Assembly: GCA_003223245.1 (NCBI GenBank)
Contig: QHYI01000119.1
Location: 1-64,000, forward strand
Source: Acidobacteriota bacterium
GTDB lineage: Bacteria; Acidobacteriota; Terriglobia; Acidiferrales; UBA7541
Direction of reading: 5' to 3'
Length of the DNA stretch: 64,000 nucleotides
The position numbers and the translations under genes were made by a program. The notes beneath the pieces are model-generated. The model saw only the letters and a program-made list of their open reading frames with translations. It did not search any database and was not told the origin of the DNA. Below, piece after piece: positions 44,236 through 53,427 of the stretch (positions within the stretch are counted from its first letter, which is position 1; each line of letters starts with the position of its first letter).

Positions 44236-45624
44236 ATGAAGCTTCCGCTGAACCTCCCACTGCTCAAAGCGAGACAAACGAAATACGTGGCCTACGCCAC
44301 GCTGTACATTGCGGTGGTGCTGGCCGTGATTGTTGTGGCGAACGTGCTGGGCGACCGTTACAACAAGACTTACGACGCGACTGCAAACAAGCGCTACAGC
44401 CTCTCCGAGCAAACTGCGAAAATCGCAAAAGGACTCAAGGAGCCGGTGACGATTTATTACTTCGACCGGCCGACGGGGTTCACTCGCGCTAAAGACACGC
44501 TCGACGAGTACGCGAATCTCTCGCATAAAGTTCACGTGGAATACGTGGACCTGGAAAAGAACCCGCTGGCCGCGCGCGAAGCCGGAATCCGGAGCCTGGG
44601 CACGGCCGTCGTGCAGATCGGCTCGCGAAAAGAAGAGGCGAAGAGTCTGGACGAAGAAGGCATTACCGGCGCTTTTATTCGCGACCTCAAGTCGACGACC
44701 AGAACCGTGTGTTTCGTGACCGGGAACGGTGAACATCAAATCGATGAAACCGGTACCGATGGGTATTCGCGGTTCAAGGGCATGCTAGGCAAGGAAGGTT
44801 ATGAAACCAAGTCCATCGACTTACTGACGAAGGCGGAAATTCCCAGCGAGTGCACGGTTGTGGTTGTCGGTGGACCGAAGTCGGATTATCAGCAGCCGGA
44901 AGTGGACGCCATCAAGAAGTATGTCGAGGGCGGCGGGCGGGCCATGTTTTTGCTCAATCCCCCCTTGAAGATGGGCCGAAGCGAAATTGCCGATAACGAA
45001 GGGCTCTCGAAGGTTCTGGAAGATTGGGGCGTCACACCGGACAAGGATTTGATCCTGGACTTAAATCCCATTGGGCAAATCGCAGGGCTTGGCCTCGAAG
45101 ACGCACTAGTGACGCACTACGATTCACAGGAGATCGTGAACCCGTTGAAAGGCACGGGCACGGCTTTCCCTTATTCGCGTTCGCTGGCAGTGAAAAATGG
45201 CGACAAGACCACGGTCGATAAATTGTTCGAGACTTCCGGGCAAAGCTTCGCGACGCCGAAGCTGGATACCCCGCGCATCAATGAAAACGATCCCAACAAT
45301 AAGAAAGGGCCGCTGACGCTCGCAGCAGCGGGCTCGTACCGAACAGCAAAAGAGAATACGCAGGGCCGGTTTGTGGTGGTTGGGAGCTCCGACTGGGCCT
45401 CCAATGCCTACCTTCCTTTCGGTGGAAACCGGGATCTGGCAATGAACGCCATCAACTGGCTGGCGTCGGATGAAGAGTTGATTTCGATTCGTCCCAAGGA
45501 CCGCGACAACCGCACCGTCACGATGACGCGCGCGCAACTCAATTGGGTGGGAATCACAAGTTTGGGGATTCTGCCGATCGGAATCGCCGTCGCCGGAGTC
45601 TGGGTATGGTGGCGGAGAAGGTAA
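44236..45624 (+). CDS. GldG-like ABC-system membrane protein
   Basis: 462 residues. An N-terminal helix (YATLYIAVVLAVIVVANVLG), a large extracytoplasmic region with a GldG-type fold (RYSLSEQTAKIAKGLKEPVT IYYF, then CFVTGNGEHQIDETG and VVVGGPKSDYQQPEVDAIKK YVEGGGRAMFLL), and a C-terminal helix (GITSLGILPIGIAVAGVWVW) ending in WRRR. It is the third component of the GldA/F/G-type set. Its role is thought to be structural or substrate-binding. Confidence 0.88.
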   Translation: MKLPLNLPLLKARQTKYVAYATLYIAVVLAVIVVANVLGDRYNKTYDATANKRYSLSEQTAKIAKGLKEPVTIYYFDRPTGFTRAKDTLDEYANLSHKVHVEYVDLEKNPLAAREAGIRSLGTAVVQIGSRKEEAKSLDEEGITGAFIRDLKSTTRTVCFVTGNGEHQIDETGTDGYSRFKGMLGKEGYETKSIDLLTKAEIPSECTVVVVGGPKSDYQQPEVDAIKKYVEGGGRAMFLLNPPLKMGRSEIADNEGLSKVLEDWGVTPDKDLILDLNPIGQIAGLGLEDALVTHYDSQEIVNPLKGTGTAFPYSRSLAVKNGDKTTVDKLFETSGQSFATPKLDTPRINENDPNNKKGPLTLAAAGSYRTAKENTQGRFVVVGSSDWASNAYLPFGGNRDLAMNAINWLASDEELISIRPKDRDNRTVTMTRAQLNWVGITSLGILPIGIAVAGVWVWWRRR

Positions 45625-45667
45625 CCGGCTGCGCTTTGCGCGCGAAAGTATTTTCGGGAAACAATTT

Positions 45668-47005
45668 ATGAAGGGAAAAGGACTGCTTGTAGCCGCGATT
45701 GTGCTCGCGGCGCTGACGGGAACGCTGTACTGGTCGAATCATCGCAAGCCGGCGTCGAGCAGCTCGGCTTCCGCGGCGGAAGCCTCCCCGAAAATTCTGG
45801 ACATCAAGCCGGTAGACGTTACGAGCATCACGATTTCGAAGCCCGGCGCGTCGGAATTGAAGCTGGCGAAAAACGATGCGGGCAAATGGCAAATCAGCGC
45901 GCCGAACCCTCTGACAGCCGACCAGGATTCGGTTTCGAGCCTACTCTCCACGCTCTCGCCGCTCGATTCCGACCGCCTCCTGGAAACGAAAGCCACGGAC
46001 ATTGGCAATTACGGGCTGGCGAAGCCGGCAGTTGAGATCGACATCACCGAGAAAAATAAAAAGTCCGCGGACTTGCTGTTGGGCGACGATACGCCCACGG
46101 GAAACGGAGCGTACGCCGCGTTGAAGAGCGATCCACGCGTTTTCGTCATCGCCAGCTACAAGAAAAACAGCCTCAACAAGGGCGAAAACGATCTGCGCGA
46201 CAAGCGCTTGTTGACGTTCGATGCAGACAAGCTGAGCCGCCTGGAATTGACCGCCAAGAAACAAACCATCGAGTTTGGCCGCAACAAAGAGCAATGGCAA
46301 ATCCTGAAGCCCCAGCCGATGCGGGCGGATCAAACGGCCGTTGAGGATCTGGTGCGGTCCCTGGGCGACGCAAAGATGGAGCTGAGCGCGTCGGACGATC
46401 AGAAGAAAGATGTGAGCGCGTTCAACGCGGGCACGCCGGTGGCCAGCGCGAAGCTGACGGATGTTAGCGGGACGCAAGAATTCCAGGTGCGCAAAAATAA
46501 GGACGACTATTACGCAAAGTCCAGCGCAGTGAGCGGCGTCTACAAGGTGGTGTCGTCGGTGGGCACATCTCTGGACAAAAGCCTCGACGATTTTCGGAAC
46601 AAGAAAGTGTTTGATTTCGGATGGGCCGATCCGGAGAAGATCGAATTGCACGATGGCGCGAAGAGCTATTTCCTGACGCGCAGCGGATCGGATTGGTGGT
46701 CCAACGGTACGAAGATGGATGAAAGCAACGTGAGCACGCTGGTGGCGGACATCCGCGCGCTGACCGCAACAAAATTCCCAGAGAAAGGCTTTACCAACCC
46801 CTTGATCGACATCACGGTGACCTCCGACGGCGGCAAGCGCGTGGAAAAAGTACAAATCGCAAAGAACGGAGACGATTACATCGCGAAGCGCGAGAATGAA
46901 CCGGCGCTGTATGAATTGAGCGCTACCTCGATCAAGGACCTGCAAGATGCCGCTGCCGGCTTGAAGCCCGCCGCGCCGCCTGCGCCCGCGGCGAAGAAAA
47001 AATAG
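45668..47005 (+). CDS. DUF4340-domain protein of the Gld-like ABC operon
   Basis: 445 residues. An N-terminal helix (GLLVAAIVLAALTGTLYW) anchors the protein; the rest is two or three repeated beta-rich DUF4340 units, each with the pattern SDxVxSLLSTLSxLxSDRLL or VEDLVRSLGDAKMEL, seen at about 65-130, 195-255 and 300-370. These proteins commonly follow GldG-like genes. The final AAPPAPAAKKK is low-complexity. It begins 43 bases after the GldG-like stop. The function is unknown. Confidence 0.85.
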   Translation: MKGKGLLVAAIVLAALTGTLYWSNHRKPASSSSASAAEASPKILDIKPVDVTSITISKPGASELKLAKNDAGKWQISAPNPLTADQDSVSSLLSTLSPLDSDRLLETKATDIGNYGLAKPAVEIDITEKNKKSADLLLGDDTPTGNGAYAALKSDPRVFVIASYKKNSLNKGENDLRDKRLLTFDADKLSRLELTAKKQTIEFGRNKEQWQILKPQPMRADQTAVEDLVRSLGDAKMELSASDDQKKDVSAFNAGTPVASAKLTDVSGTQEFQVRKNKDDYYAKSSAVSGVYKVVSSVGTSLDKSLDDFRNKKVFDFGWADPEKIELHDGAKSYFLTRSGSDWWSNGTKMDESNVSTLVADIRALTATKFPEKGFTNPLIDITVTSDGGKRVEKVQIAKNGDDYIAKRENEPALYELSATSIKDLQDAAAGLKPAAPPAPAAKKK

Positions 47006-47140
47006 ACAAGGTCTCTTTAAGCGGACTGAAATCCAGGTTTCGCGAAGATTGATTTATTCCCGCAGAGCGCACGGCCTTTCCCCCGCGCGGTTGCGCATGG
47101 GGAATGGCTCCTCTAAACTGATTCTTCTTCACAATTCGGA

Positions 47141-49606
47141 GTGAAATTGCGAACCTTCGTCCGAGTCGTTTCCTGGCTTCTGGGGTCAGTTGTCCTTTTT
47201 GCCGGCGGATTGGCGTGGTGGGTTGTCTACCGGCCGCTGCCGCAACTCGATGGCAGCATTTCCCTTACCGGCCTTCAGCAACAGGTTACGGTGGGCCGCG
47301 ACGGCTGGGGCGTCCCGCACATCCGCGCTCGATCGGTGGGGGATTTGGCCGAGGCGCAAGGTTACGTCATGGCGCAGGACCGGCTGTGGCAGATGGATTT
47401 GTTGCGGCGTGTGGCCCGCGGACAACTCTCCGAAGTTCTGGGGGAGAGGACCCTTCGCTTTGACCGAGACTTCCGCACATTGGGGATTGGCCGGGCGGCG
47501 GACCGCGAAGCGACGACGCTTGATCCAGAGACACGCAAGATTTTCGAAGCGTACGCCCGCGGCGTGAACCAGTTCATCGAGCAGCACAAGAACAATTTGC
47601 CGCTGGAATTTTCGCTGCTGCGCTACAAGCCGCAGCCCTGGAACCCGGCGGACACTCTGGCGATTTCCGGCTACATGTATCGCACTTTGGCGGACACGCG
47701 GGAGCGCGAGATAAACCGCGCAAAAGTCACCGAGCGTGCAGGGCCGGATCTCGCTAAGGATCTGTTTTCTCAACAATCCCCGATGGACCATTTCGTTGTT
47801 GGCGATCCGAATGTTCCAAATGATGGCTCGCAGCGCTCTGGAACAGACCCAGACGATGACGATGAGGACGACATGCAGCCGGATACGGTCTTCAAGGCAG
47901 GGCTGGGAACAGCCACGGGCGAGTCGGCCTACCGTGGGGCCGTCGATTTAACTACGGCGTTGGCGCAATCGGTCGGGAAATTTCTGGCGGAATCCCGAAG
48001 CGAAATTCGGCAGGGGCTCGGCAGCAACAATTGGGTTGTCAGCGGCGCGCACACAGCCACAGCGAAGCCGCTGCTCGCAAACGACACACATCTCGATTTG
48101 ATGATGCCTTCCATCTGGTATGAAGTGCACCTAACCGCTCCGGGCTGGAACGTCAAGGGGTTTACTCTGCCGGGCGCACCCATGGTCATTATTGGCCACA
48201 ACGACCACATCGCGTGGGGCTTCACCAACAACGGCGCCGATGTGCAGGACCTCTATATTGAGACGTTCAATCCGACTTCGCCAGACCAGTATCGCGTGAA
48301 AGGCTCGTGGGTAAATGCGCAAGTCATCGACGAGGTCATTCACGTCAAAGGGCAGTCTGACGAACACCTTCCTGTCACCATCACGCGCCACGGGCCGGTC
48401 GTCCATCGCGAAGCAGGTAAGGGCTACGCGATGCGCTGGACGGCCACAGAGCCTGGCGCGCTGGCCAACACCTACGACTGGCTGGGCAGTGCCCGCAACT
48501 GGAAAGAGTTTCGTGAAGCGATGAAACGCGTTTGGGGGCCGGCGCAAAATACGGTGTACGCCGACGTGGAAGGGAATATTGGTTACATCATGGCGGCGCG
48601 CGTGCCCGTTCGGAAGAAAGGGCATGGCGAAGTACCGGAACCGGGAGACACGGATGACTACGAGTGGACGGGGTACATTCCGTTTGATCAACTCCCGCAG
48701 GCGCTTGATCCTGCGAGCGGGCTAATCGTCACCGCGAACGCGCGCGTGGTGGGGCCAAATTATAAGCCCCATTTGACCGACCGCTGGGAAGATCCGTACC
48801 GCACGGCTCGCATCTACGATTTGTTGCACGACCGCCGCGATTTGCGCGCGGAGGACATGCTGAAAGTGCAGACCGACACGTACAGCTATCCACATGTTTT
48901 TCTCGCCGAGCAATTGCAGGCCGCGGCAAAGGCCGTGAGGCCAAAAGATCCGCGCACGCAACAGCTTATTGCCGGCCTGAAAGATTGGAACGGGATTGCC
49001 GATGCCAATTCGCCTGAAATTTCCTTCCTTCACAACGTGCGGCTTACGGCGCTCAGGCTGCTCCTCGAGCCGGTTCTTGGGGAACAGACAAGCCTCTACC
49101 AATGGCGTAGCATGACATTTCTCCAGAAAACATTGACCGATCGTCCCGCCAAGTGGCTTCCAGCAACTTACAAAAACTACGATGAACTACTGGTTGTGGC
49201 AGCAGACATTGCAGTGAAGAGACTCGCGGAAGACAGCAAGAGCGAACGCGTCCAAGAGTGGGCGTGGAAGAATTTCAATTCGCTGGATATGTTCCATCCG
49301 CTCGGGCACGAGGGGCTCTTGAAAAGGTTTTTGAGCATTACGGGTAAGCCGCAGTCGGGGACCGTTTACAGCGTGCGCGCAGCGACGAGGACGCATGGGC
49401 CGGCGATGCGCTTTGTAGCGAATCCTGCAGATTGGGACGACTCCATTTTGCTGATCACTTCCGGTGAATCAGGCCAGCCTGGAAGCAACCATTATGCCGA
49501 CCAGTTTTCTTTTTGGTACGAAGGCAAGCCGATTCTCGCTCCATTTAGCGATGCCGCCGAGGCCAAAGCGGCGAAGCATACGCTCAGGCTCAAGCCAGGT
49601 TCCTGA
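47141..49606 (+). CDS. Penicillin acylase family N-terminal-nucleophile hydrolase
   Basis: 821 residues from a GTG at 47141. An N-terminal hydrophobic segment (VVSWLLGSVVLFAGGLAWWV) targets the periplasm. DGWGVPHIRARSVGDLAEAQ GYVMAQDRLWQMDL is the usual start of the alpha chain. Maturation should cut before S295 in GLGSNNWVVSG, making Ser the catalytic N-terminus of the beta chain; GHNDHIAWGFTNNGADVQDL Y follows. The spacer before the cut contains an Asp/Glu run (SGTDPDDDDEDDMQ), which is not typical. Natural substrates may be acyl-homoserine lactones or other N-acyl amides; sequence does not decide. Confidence 0.92.
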   Translation: MKLRTFVRVVSWLLGSVVLFAGGLAWWVVYRPLPQLDGSISLTGLQQQVTVGRDGWGVPHIRARSVGDLAEAQGYVMAQDRLWQMDLLRRVARGQLSEVLGERTLRFDRDFRTLGIGRAADREATTLDPETRKIFEAYARGVNQFIEQHKNNLPLEFSLLRYKPQPWNPADTLAISGYMYRTLADTREREINRAKVTERAGPDLAKDLFSQQSPMDHFVVGDPNVPNDGSQRSGTDPDDDDEDDMQPDTVFKAGLGTATGESAYRGAVDLTTALAQSVGKFLAESRSEIRQGLGSNNWVVSGAHTATAKPLLANDTHLDLMMPSIWYEVHLTAPGWNVKGFTLPGAPMVIIGHNDHIAWGFTNNGADVQDLYIETFNPTSPDQYRVKGSWVNAQVIDEVIHVKGQSDEHLPVTITRHGPVVHREAGKGYAMRWTATEPGALANTYDWLGSARNWKEFREAMKRVWGPAQNTVYADVEGNIGYIMAARVPVRKKGHGEVPEPGDTDDYEWTGYIPFDQLPQALDPASGLIVTANARVVGPNYKPHLTDRWEDPYRTARIYDLLHDRRDLRAEDMLKVQTDTYSYPHVFLAEQLQAAAKAVRPKDPRTQQLIAGLKDWNGIADANSPEISFLHNVRLTALRLLLEPVLGEQTSLYQWRSMTFLQKTLTDRPAKWLPATYKNYDELLVVAADIAVKRLAEDSKSERVQEWAWKNFNSLDMFHPLGHEGLLKRFLSITGKPQSGTVYSVRAATRTHGPAMRFVANPADWDDSILLITSGESGQPGSNHYADQFSFWYEGKPILAPFSDAAEAKAAKHTLRLKPGS

Positions 49607-49627
49607 TTTGCATTTCTTCTCCCGCTG

Positions 49628-50467
49628 ATGCCGGAATTGCCCGAAGTCGAAGCAGTGGTACGCACGCTGCGCCCAATCCTGGAAGGGCAGCGCATTCGCT
49701 GCGTGCACGTTTTTCATCCGATCGCGCTGAAACCGCAGCGCGCGCCTTGCTTGGCCGAGTTGGCAACCGATCAATGCATTCAGCGCGTGGATCGCAAAGG
49801 GAAATACGTACTTCTGCTGCTCGACCGTGGGTTGCTTACACTGCACTTCCGGCTGGATGGGCAACTGGTGTGGTTCGCGAATGGAGCAGAGTTGCTCGAA
49901 CGCGCGAACGTCAAGGAAAATGGAACTCATGTGGATGTGGCATTCGAATTTGGGAAGGGCGTTTTAGGGTTTGCTGACCGTCGGCACTTTGGGCGCGTGC
50001 ATGCGTGGGATCGTTGGGAAGATAGCTCCGGGCTCGCATCCCTTGGCGTCGACGCGCTGTCCAAAGATTTCACCGTCGCGCGATTTCGCGACCTGCTGGC
50101 TGCCTCCGTACGGCCGTTGAAAGATTTCTTGCTAGACCAGACATGGGTCGCGGGGCTGGGAAATATTTATTCGTGCGAAGCCCTCTGGCACGCCCGGCTC
50201 GACCCGCGGCGGCGAGCTAAATCGTTGAGGCCGGAAGAGGCGCGGCGCCTGCACAAAGCAATTGTGTCGGTTCTCAGGCGTGCCTTAGAATGCTGCCTGC
50301 ACCCGGCCCCGGACTTTCACGATTCGCAGTGGTGGTTTCAGGGACTGCAGAAGATTTTGCGCGCCTACGACCGCGAGGGAGAGCCCTGCCGCCGGTGCGG
50401 AGCGGCGATTCGGCGCATCGAACAAAGCGGCCGCTCGACCTACTGCTGCCGGAAGTGCCAGAAATGA
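49628..50467 (+). CDS. mutM: Formamidopyrimidine-DNA glycosylase
   Basis: 279 residues. MPELPEVEAVVRTLRPIL supplies Pro2/Glu3, VDRKGKYVLL the conserved lysine, H2TH region LLDQTWVAGLGNIYSCEALW, and C-terminal zinc finger CRRCGAAIRRIEQSGRSTYC CRKC. It removes 8-oxoguanine and FaPy lesions. It is the standard-length paralogue of the gene at 19585. It starts 22 bases after the acylase and is followed by xseB at 28 bases. Confidence 0.92.
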   Translation: MPELPEVEAVVRTLRPILEGQRIRCVHVFHPIALKPQRAPCLAELATDQCIQRVDRKGKYVLLLLDRGLLTLHFRLDGQLVWFANGAELLERANVKENGTHVDVAFEFGKGVLGFADRRHFGRVHAWDRWEDSSGLASLGVDALSKDFTVARFRDLLAASVRPLKDFLLDQTWVAGLGNIYSCEALWHARLDPRRRAKSLRPEEARRLHKAIVSVLRRALECCLHPAPDFHDSQWWFQGLQKILRAYDREGEPCRRCGAAIRRIEQSGRSTYCCRKCQK

Positions 50468-50495
50468 ACCGAGCGACGGAGCGAAGGTTTATTTT

Positions 50496-50768
50496 GTGAA
50501 TACGCCTGTACCCAAGAAGCCTGAACCGCCGAAGAAGCCGGACTTCGAGCGCTCGCTCGCGCGCCTAGAGGAGGTTGTGCGGCGCTTGGAGAGCCCGCAA
50601 CTTTCTTTGGACGACGCCATGAAGCTCTTCGAGGAAGGCGTGGCGCTTTCTCGCGAATGCCAAAAACAGCTCGAAGAAGCCGAGGGCCGCGTCGAGATCC
50701 TTTTGAAAAAGGCGGACGGCAAGTTGAGCGCAGAACCGTTCGATCCAGAGCGGGAGGGCGAATCGTGA
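50496..50768 (+). CDS. xseB: Exodeoxyribonuclease VII small subunit
   Basis: 90 residues, probably from a GTG. The body FERSLARLEEVVRRLESPQL SLDDAMKLFEEGVALSREC is the classical XseB helical hairpin that binds the large subunit. A Pro/Lys-rich N-terminal tail (PVPKKPEPPKKP) precedes it. The large subunit xseA is not in the window. It is followed 40 bases later by the prenyl synthase, a conserved order in bacteria. Confidence 0.92.
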   Translation: MNTPVPKKPEPPKKPDFERSLARLEEVVRRLESPQLSLDDAMKLFEEGVALSRECQKQLEEAEGRVEILLKKADGKLSAEPFDPEREGES

Positions 50769-50808
50769 TGCATGGCACGCTACCTGCCCAAGCGGGTTCC
50801 ATCCCACG

Positions 50809-51690
50809 ATGAAACTTTCCCCTTTTTTTGAAGAGGATCGGCTCGCGGTCGACGCCGCGCTGGACCGGCTGCTGCCCCCCGAGACCGCGCAGCCCGTTTC
50901 CATTCACACGGCCATGCGCTACAGCGTTTTTGCGGGCGGCAAACGCATGCGGCCGATTCTATGCCTTGAAACTGCACGCATTTTTGCGAGCGACGTCACG
51001 CCCACGCTGCATCCGGCTTGCGCGCTCGAATTCATCCACACCTACTCTCTGATTCACGACGACTTGCCCGCGCTTGACAATGATGATCTGCGCCGTGGCA
51101 AACCAACGTGCCACAAAAAATTCGGCGAAGCCCTCGCGATTCTCGCGGGCGACGGGCTGCTGACGCTGGCGTTCGAAACGATCGGTGCGACACCCGTGCC
51201 CGCGGAGCGCCGAGCGGCTATCTTGAGTGAGGTTGCGGCTGCCGCTGGAACCATCAATGGGATGGTTGGCGGCCAAGTAGCCGACATCGAAGCGGAACGT
51301 AAGCCCGTTGACGAAAAGATGCTCGAATACATTCACCGATCGAAGACGGCGGCGCTGATCCGCGCTTCCGTCACTGCGGGCGCGTTGTGCGCCGGCGCCG
51401 GTGCGGAGGACGTTAGGCGACTGCGGCGCTTTGGCGAAACCATTGGCTGGGCATTTCAGGTCACGGATGACATTCTTGACGTCGAGGAATCATCCGCCGC
51501 CCTGGGCAAAACAGCCGGCAAAGACTTGGCGCAACAGAAAGCGACTTACCCTGCGGTGTATGGACTCGAGCGCTCGCATCAGATTGCCAATGAACTTGCG
51601 ACGAAAGCCATTGCCGAACTGTCACCCTACGGCGAGTGCGCCTCGCGCCTGCGCGAAATCGCCGAATTTCTGGTCCTGCGCAGAGCCTGA
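50809..51690 (+). CDS. ispA: Polyprenyl diphosphate synthase (farnesyl/geranylgeranyl type)
   Basis: 293 residues. The first aspartate-rich motif is DDLPALDND (84-92, the DDx4D bacterial FPP-synthase type), the second is DDILD near 221, and GGKRMRP (43-49) binds diphosphate. It condenses isopentenyl with allylic diphosphates to give C15 (or C20) products. The usual partner dxs, which often sits between ispA and tlyA, is absent. Confidence 0.9.
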   Translation: MKLSPFFEEDRLAVDAALDRLLPPETAQPVSIHTAMRYSVFAGGKRMRPILCLETARIFASDVTPTLHPACALEFIHTYSLIHDDLPALDNDDLRRGKPTCHKKFGEALAILAGDGLLTLAFETIGATPVPAERRAAILSEVAAAAGTINGMVGGQVADIEAERKPVDEKMLEYIHRSKTAALIRASVTAGALCAGAGAEDVRRLRRFGETIGWAFQVTDDILDVEESSAALGKTAGKDLAQQKATYPAVYGLERSHQIANELATKAIAELSPYGECASRLREIAEFLVLRRA

Positions 51691-51708
51691 AGACATCCGG
51701 GACCCCCC

Positions 51709-52527
51709 ATGAAGGAAAAGAAGGAAAAGAAGGAAAAGAAGGAAAAGCCAGTTCGACAGCGCCTGGACTTACTTCTTGTGGAGCGCACGCTTGCCGAAAC
51801 CCCCGAAAAAGCCGCGGCGATGATTCTTGCGGGCGAGGTGCAAGTAGACGGCAGGCGCTCCGACAAGGCGGGCGCGCCTGTCGAATGTGACGCAAAAATT
51901 GAAATTGCGAGCCGGCACCAAAAATATGTGAGTCGCGGCGGGTTCAAGCTGGAAGGCGCGCTCAAGGATTTTCGTATCAACCCCGCAAGCCTGATTTGTC
52001 TGGATATTGGTTCCTCGCATGGCGGATTCACGGATTGCCTGTTGCAGCGTGGCGCCTCCCGCGTTTACGCCGTGGACGTAAACGTTGAACAACTTGACTG
52101 GAAATTACGGCAGGATGCGCGCGTAGTACCGGTGGAGAAAAACGCTCGCGATTTGCAAGCTGCCGATATTCCGGAACCGGCGGACCTGGTGGTCATCGAT
52201 GTCTCTTTCATCTCCGTGGAAAAAGTCCTGGAACCTGCGGCCAGGCTGGTAAAACCTCGCGCAATATTCGTGATCCTGATCAAGCCCCAGTTCGAATTGC
52301 CTCGCAAGCAAGTTGGCACAGGCGGAATCGTGAAGAGCAAAAGGCTACGCGAGAAGGCGGTTCTATCTGTGAGCAAACATACAAAATCTCTGGGCTTCCA
52401 ATTTCTCAAGGTTCGCCCCAGCCGGGTTGCCGGCGCGGAAGGCAATCAGGAGTATTTTCTGCACGCGCGAAAAAATCCGAGTAGAATGCAAGACCCATGC
52501 AGGCTGGAAAATCTTTTCAAAGCATAG
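51709..52527 (+). CDS. tlyA: TlyA-family RNA 2'-O-methyltransferase
   Basis: 272 residues. After a repetitive KEK tail (residues 2-13) comes an S4 RNA-binding domain (RQRLDLLLVERTLAETPEKA AAMILAGEV) and an FtsJ-like methyltransferase with the SAM motif LDIGSSHGGFTDCLLQRGA and the catalytic strand DLVVIDVSFISVEKV. TlyA enzymes methylate rRNA (C1409 of 16S and C1920 of 23S in mycobacteria); the name hemolysin is historical. The N-terminal four-fold 9-bp repeat is unusual. The 3' end overlaps nadK by 31 bases. Confidence 0.9.
   Translation: MKEKKEKKEKKEKPVRQRLDLLLVERTLAETPEKAAAMILAGEVQVDGRRSDKAGAPVECDAKIEIASRHQKYVSRGGFKLEGALKDFRINPASLICLDIGSSHGGFTDCLLQRGASRVYAVDVNVEQLDWKLRQDARVVPVEKNARDLQAADIPEPADLVVIDVSFISVEKVLEPAARLVKPRAIFVILIKPQFELPRKQVGTGGIVKSKRLREKAVLSVSKHTKSLGFQFLKVRPSRVAGAEGNQEYFLHARKNPSRMQDPCRLENLFKA
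51712..51747 (+). repeat. Four copies of a 9-bp repeat in the tlyA N-terminus
   Basis: aaggaaaag is repeated four times directly after the start codon, encoding KEK four times. Copy-number change would keep the reading frame, so it alters the tail length only. Confidence 0.9.
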
Positions 52528-53372
52528 GCATTCTTTCACGCCCGCGCCGGGAACAACTCACTGCGGTCGTTCCGCCTCTTTTGAAATGGCTCCAAGCCCG
52601 CGGGATCAAGACGATTCTGGATGAAGAAACGGCGGCGGGGCTGACCGATGGGTCGAAAGGCCAACCGCGTTCGGTGGTAGCGGATCTTTCACAGCTCCTG
52701 CTGGTTCTGGGCGGCGATGGCACGATGCTCGCTGCCGCGCGCCTGGCTGCGCCGCGACAGATTCCGATTTTGCCTATCAATATGGGCAGTCTGGGGTTTC
52801 TTACAAGCTTCACCGTGGACGAACTGTATCCCGCGCTCGAAGACACGCTCGCAGGAAAATCTTCCATCAGCCAGCGCGTCATGCTGCAGGCGGAAATCGT
52901 TCGTGCCGGCTCGGCGATTGAAAGGCAACGCGCGCTAAACGATGTGGTCATCACCAAGGGCGCGCTGGCGCGCATGATTCAACTGCAGCTGAACATCAAC
53001 TCCGATTTTGTTTGCCGGTATCGCGCCGATGGATTGATCGTTGCGAGCCCCACCGGCTCCACTGCTTATTCGCTTTCCGCTGGCGGGCCCATCGTGCAGC
53101 CGGCCGTCGAGGCTTTCATCATCACGCCGATTTGCCCGCATATGCTGAGCGACCGGCCGCTGGTAGTTCGCGATTACTGTCAGATTGAAATCAAGCTGAA
53201 TGGCGACGCCGACTCGGTTTATCTGACGTTGGATGGCCAGCGCGGTATTCCGCTACAGCCGACCGACATTCTGCGTGTGCAGCGAGCTAAAGAACAGTTG
53301 CAATTGATTCAACCACCGAAGAAGCCGTATTTCGACATTCTGCGCAACAAGCTGAAATGGGGCGAAGCTTGA
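52497..53372 (+). CDS. nadK: NAD kinase
   Basis: 291 residues. GGDGT (72-76) in LLLVLGGDGTMLAAARLAA is the ATP/NAD-binding signature, and MGSLGFLTSF, ALNDVVITKG and YRADGLIVASPTGSTAYSLS AGGPIV complete the family set. It makes NADP+ from NAD+. The start lies inside the 3' end of tlyA (31-base overlap in another frame), consistent with coupling in the xseB-ispA-tlyA-nadK run. Confidence 0.94.
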   Translation: MQAGKSFQSIGILSRPRREQLTAVVPPLLKWLQARGIKTILDEETAAGLTDGSKGQPRSVVADLSQLLLVLGGDGTMLAAARLAAPRQIPILPINMGSLGFLTSFTVDELYPALEDTLAGKSSISQRVMLQAEIVRAGSAIERQRALNDVVITKGALARMIQLQLNINSDFVCRYRADGLIVASPTGSTAYSLSAGGPIVQPAVEAFIITPICPHMLSDRPLVVRDYCQIEIKLNGDADSVYLTLDGQRGIPLQPTDILRVQRAKEQLQLIQPPKKPYFDILRNKLKWGEA

Positions 53373-53427
53373 TTGCGCGGCCCTTGTTCTTTTATTTCCC
53401 AGCGCAAAACTCATTTGGAGCGATTCA

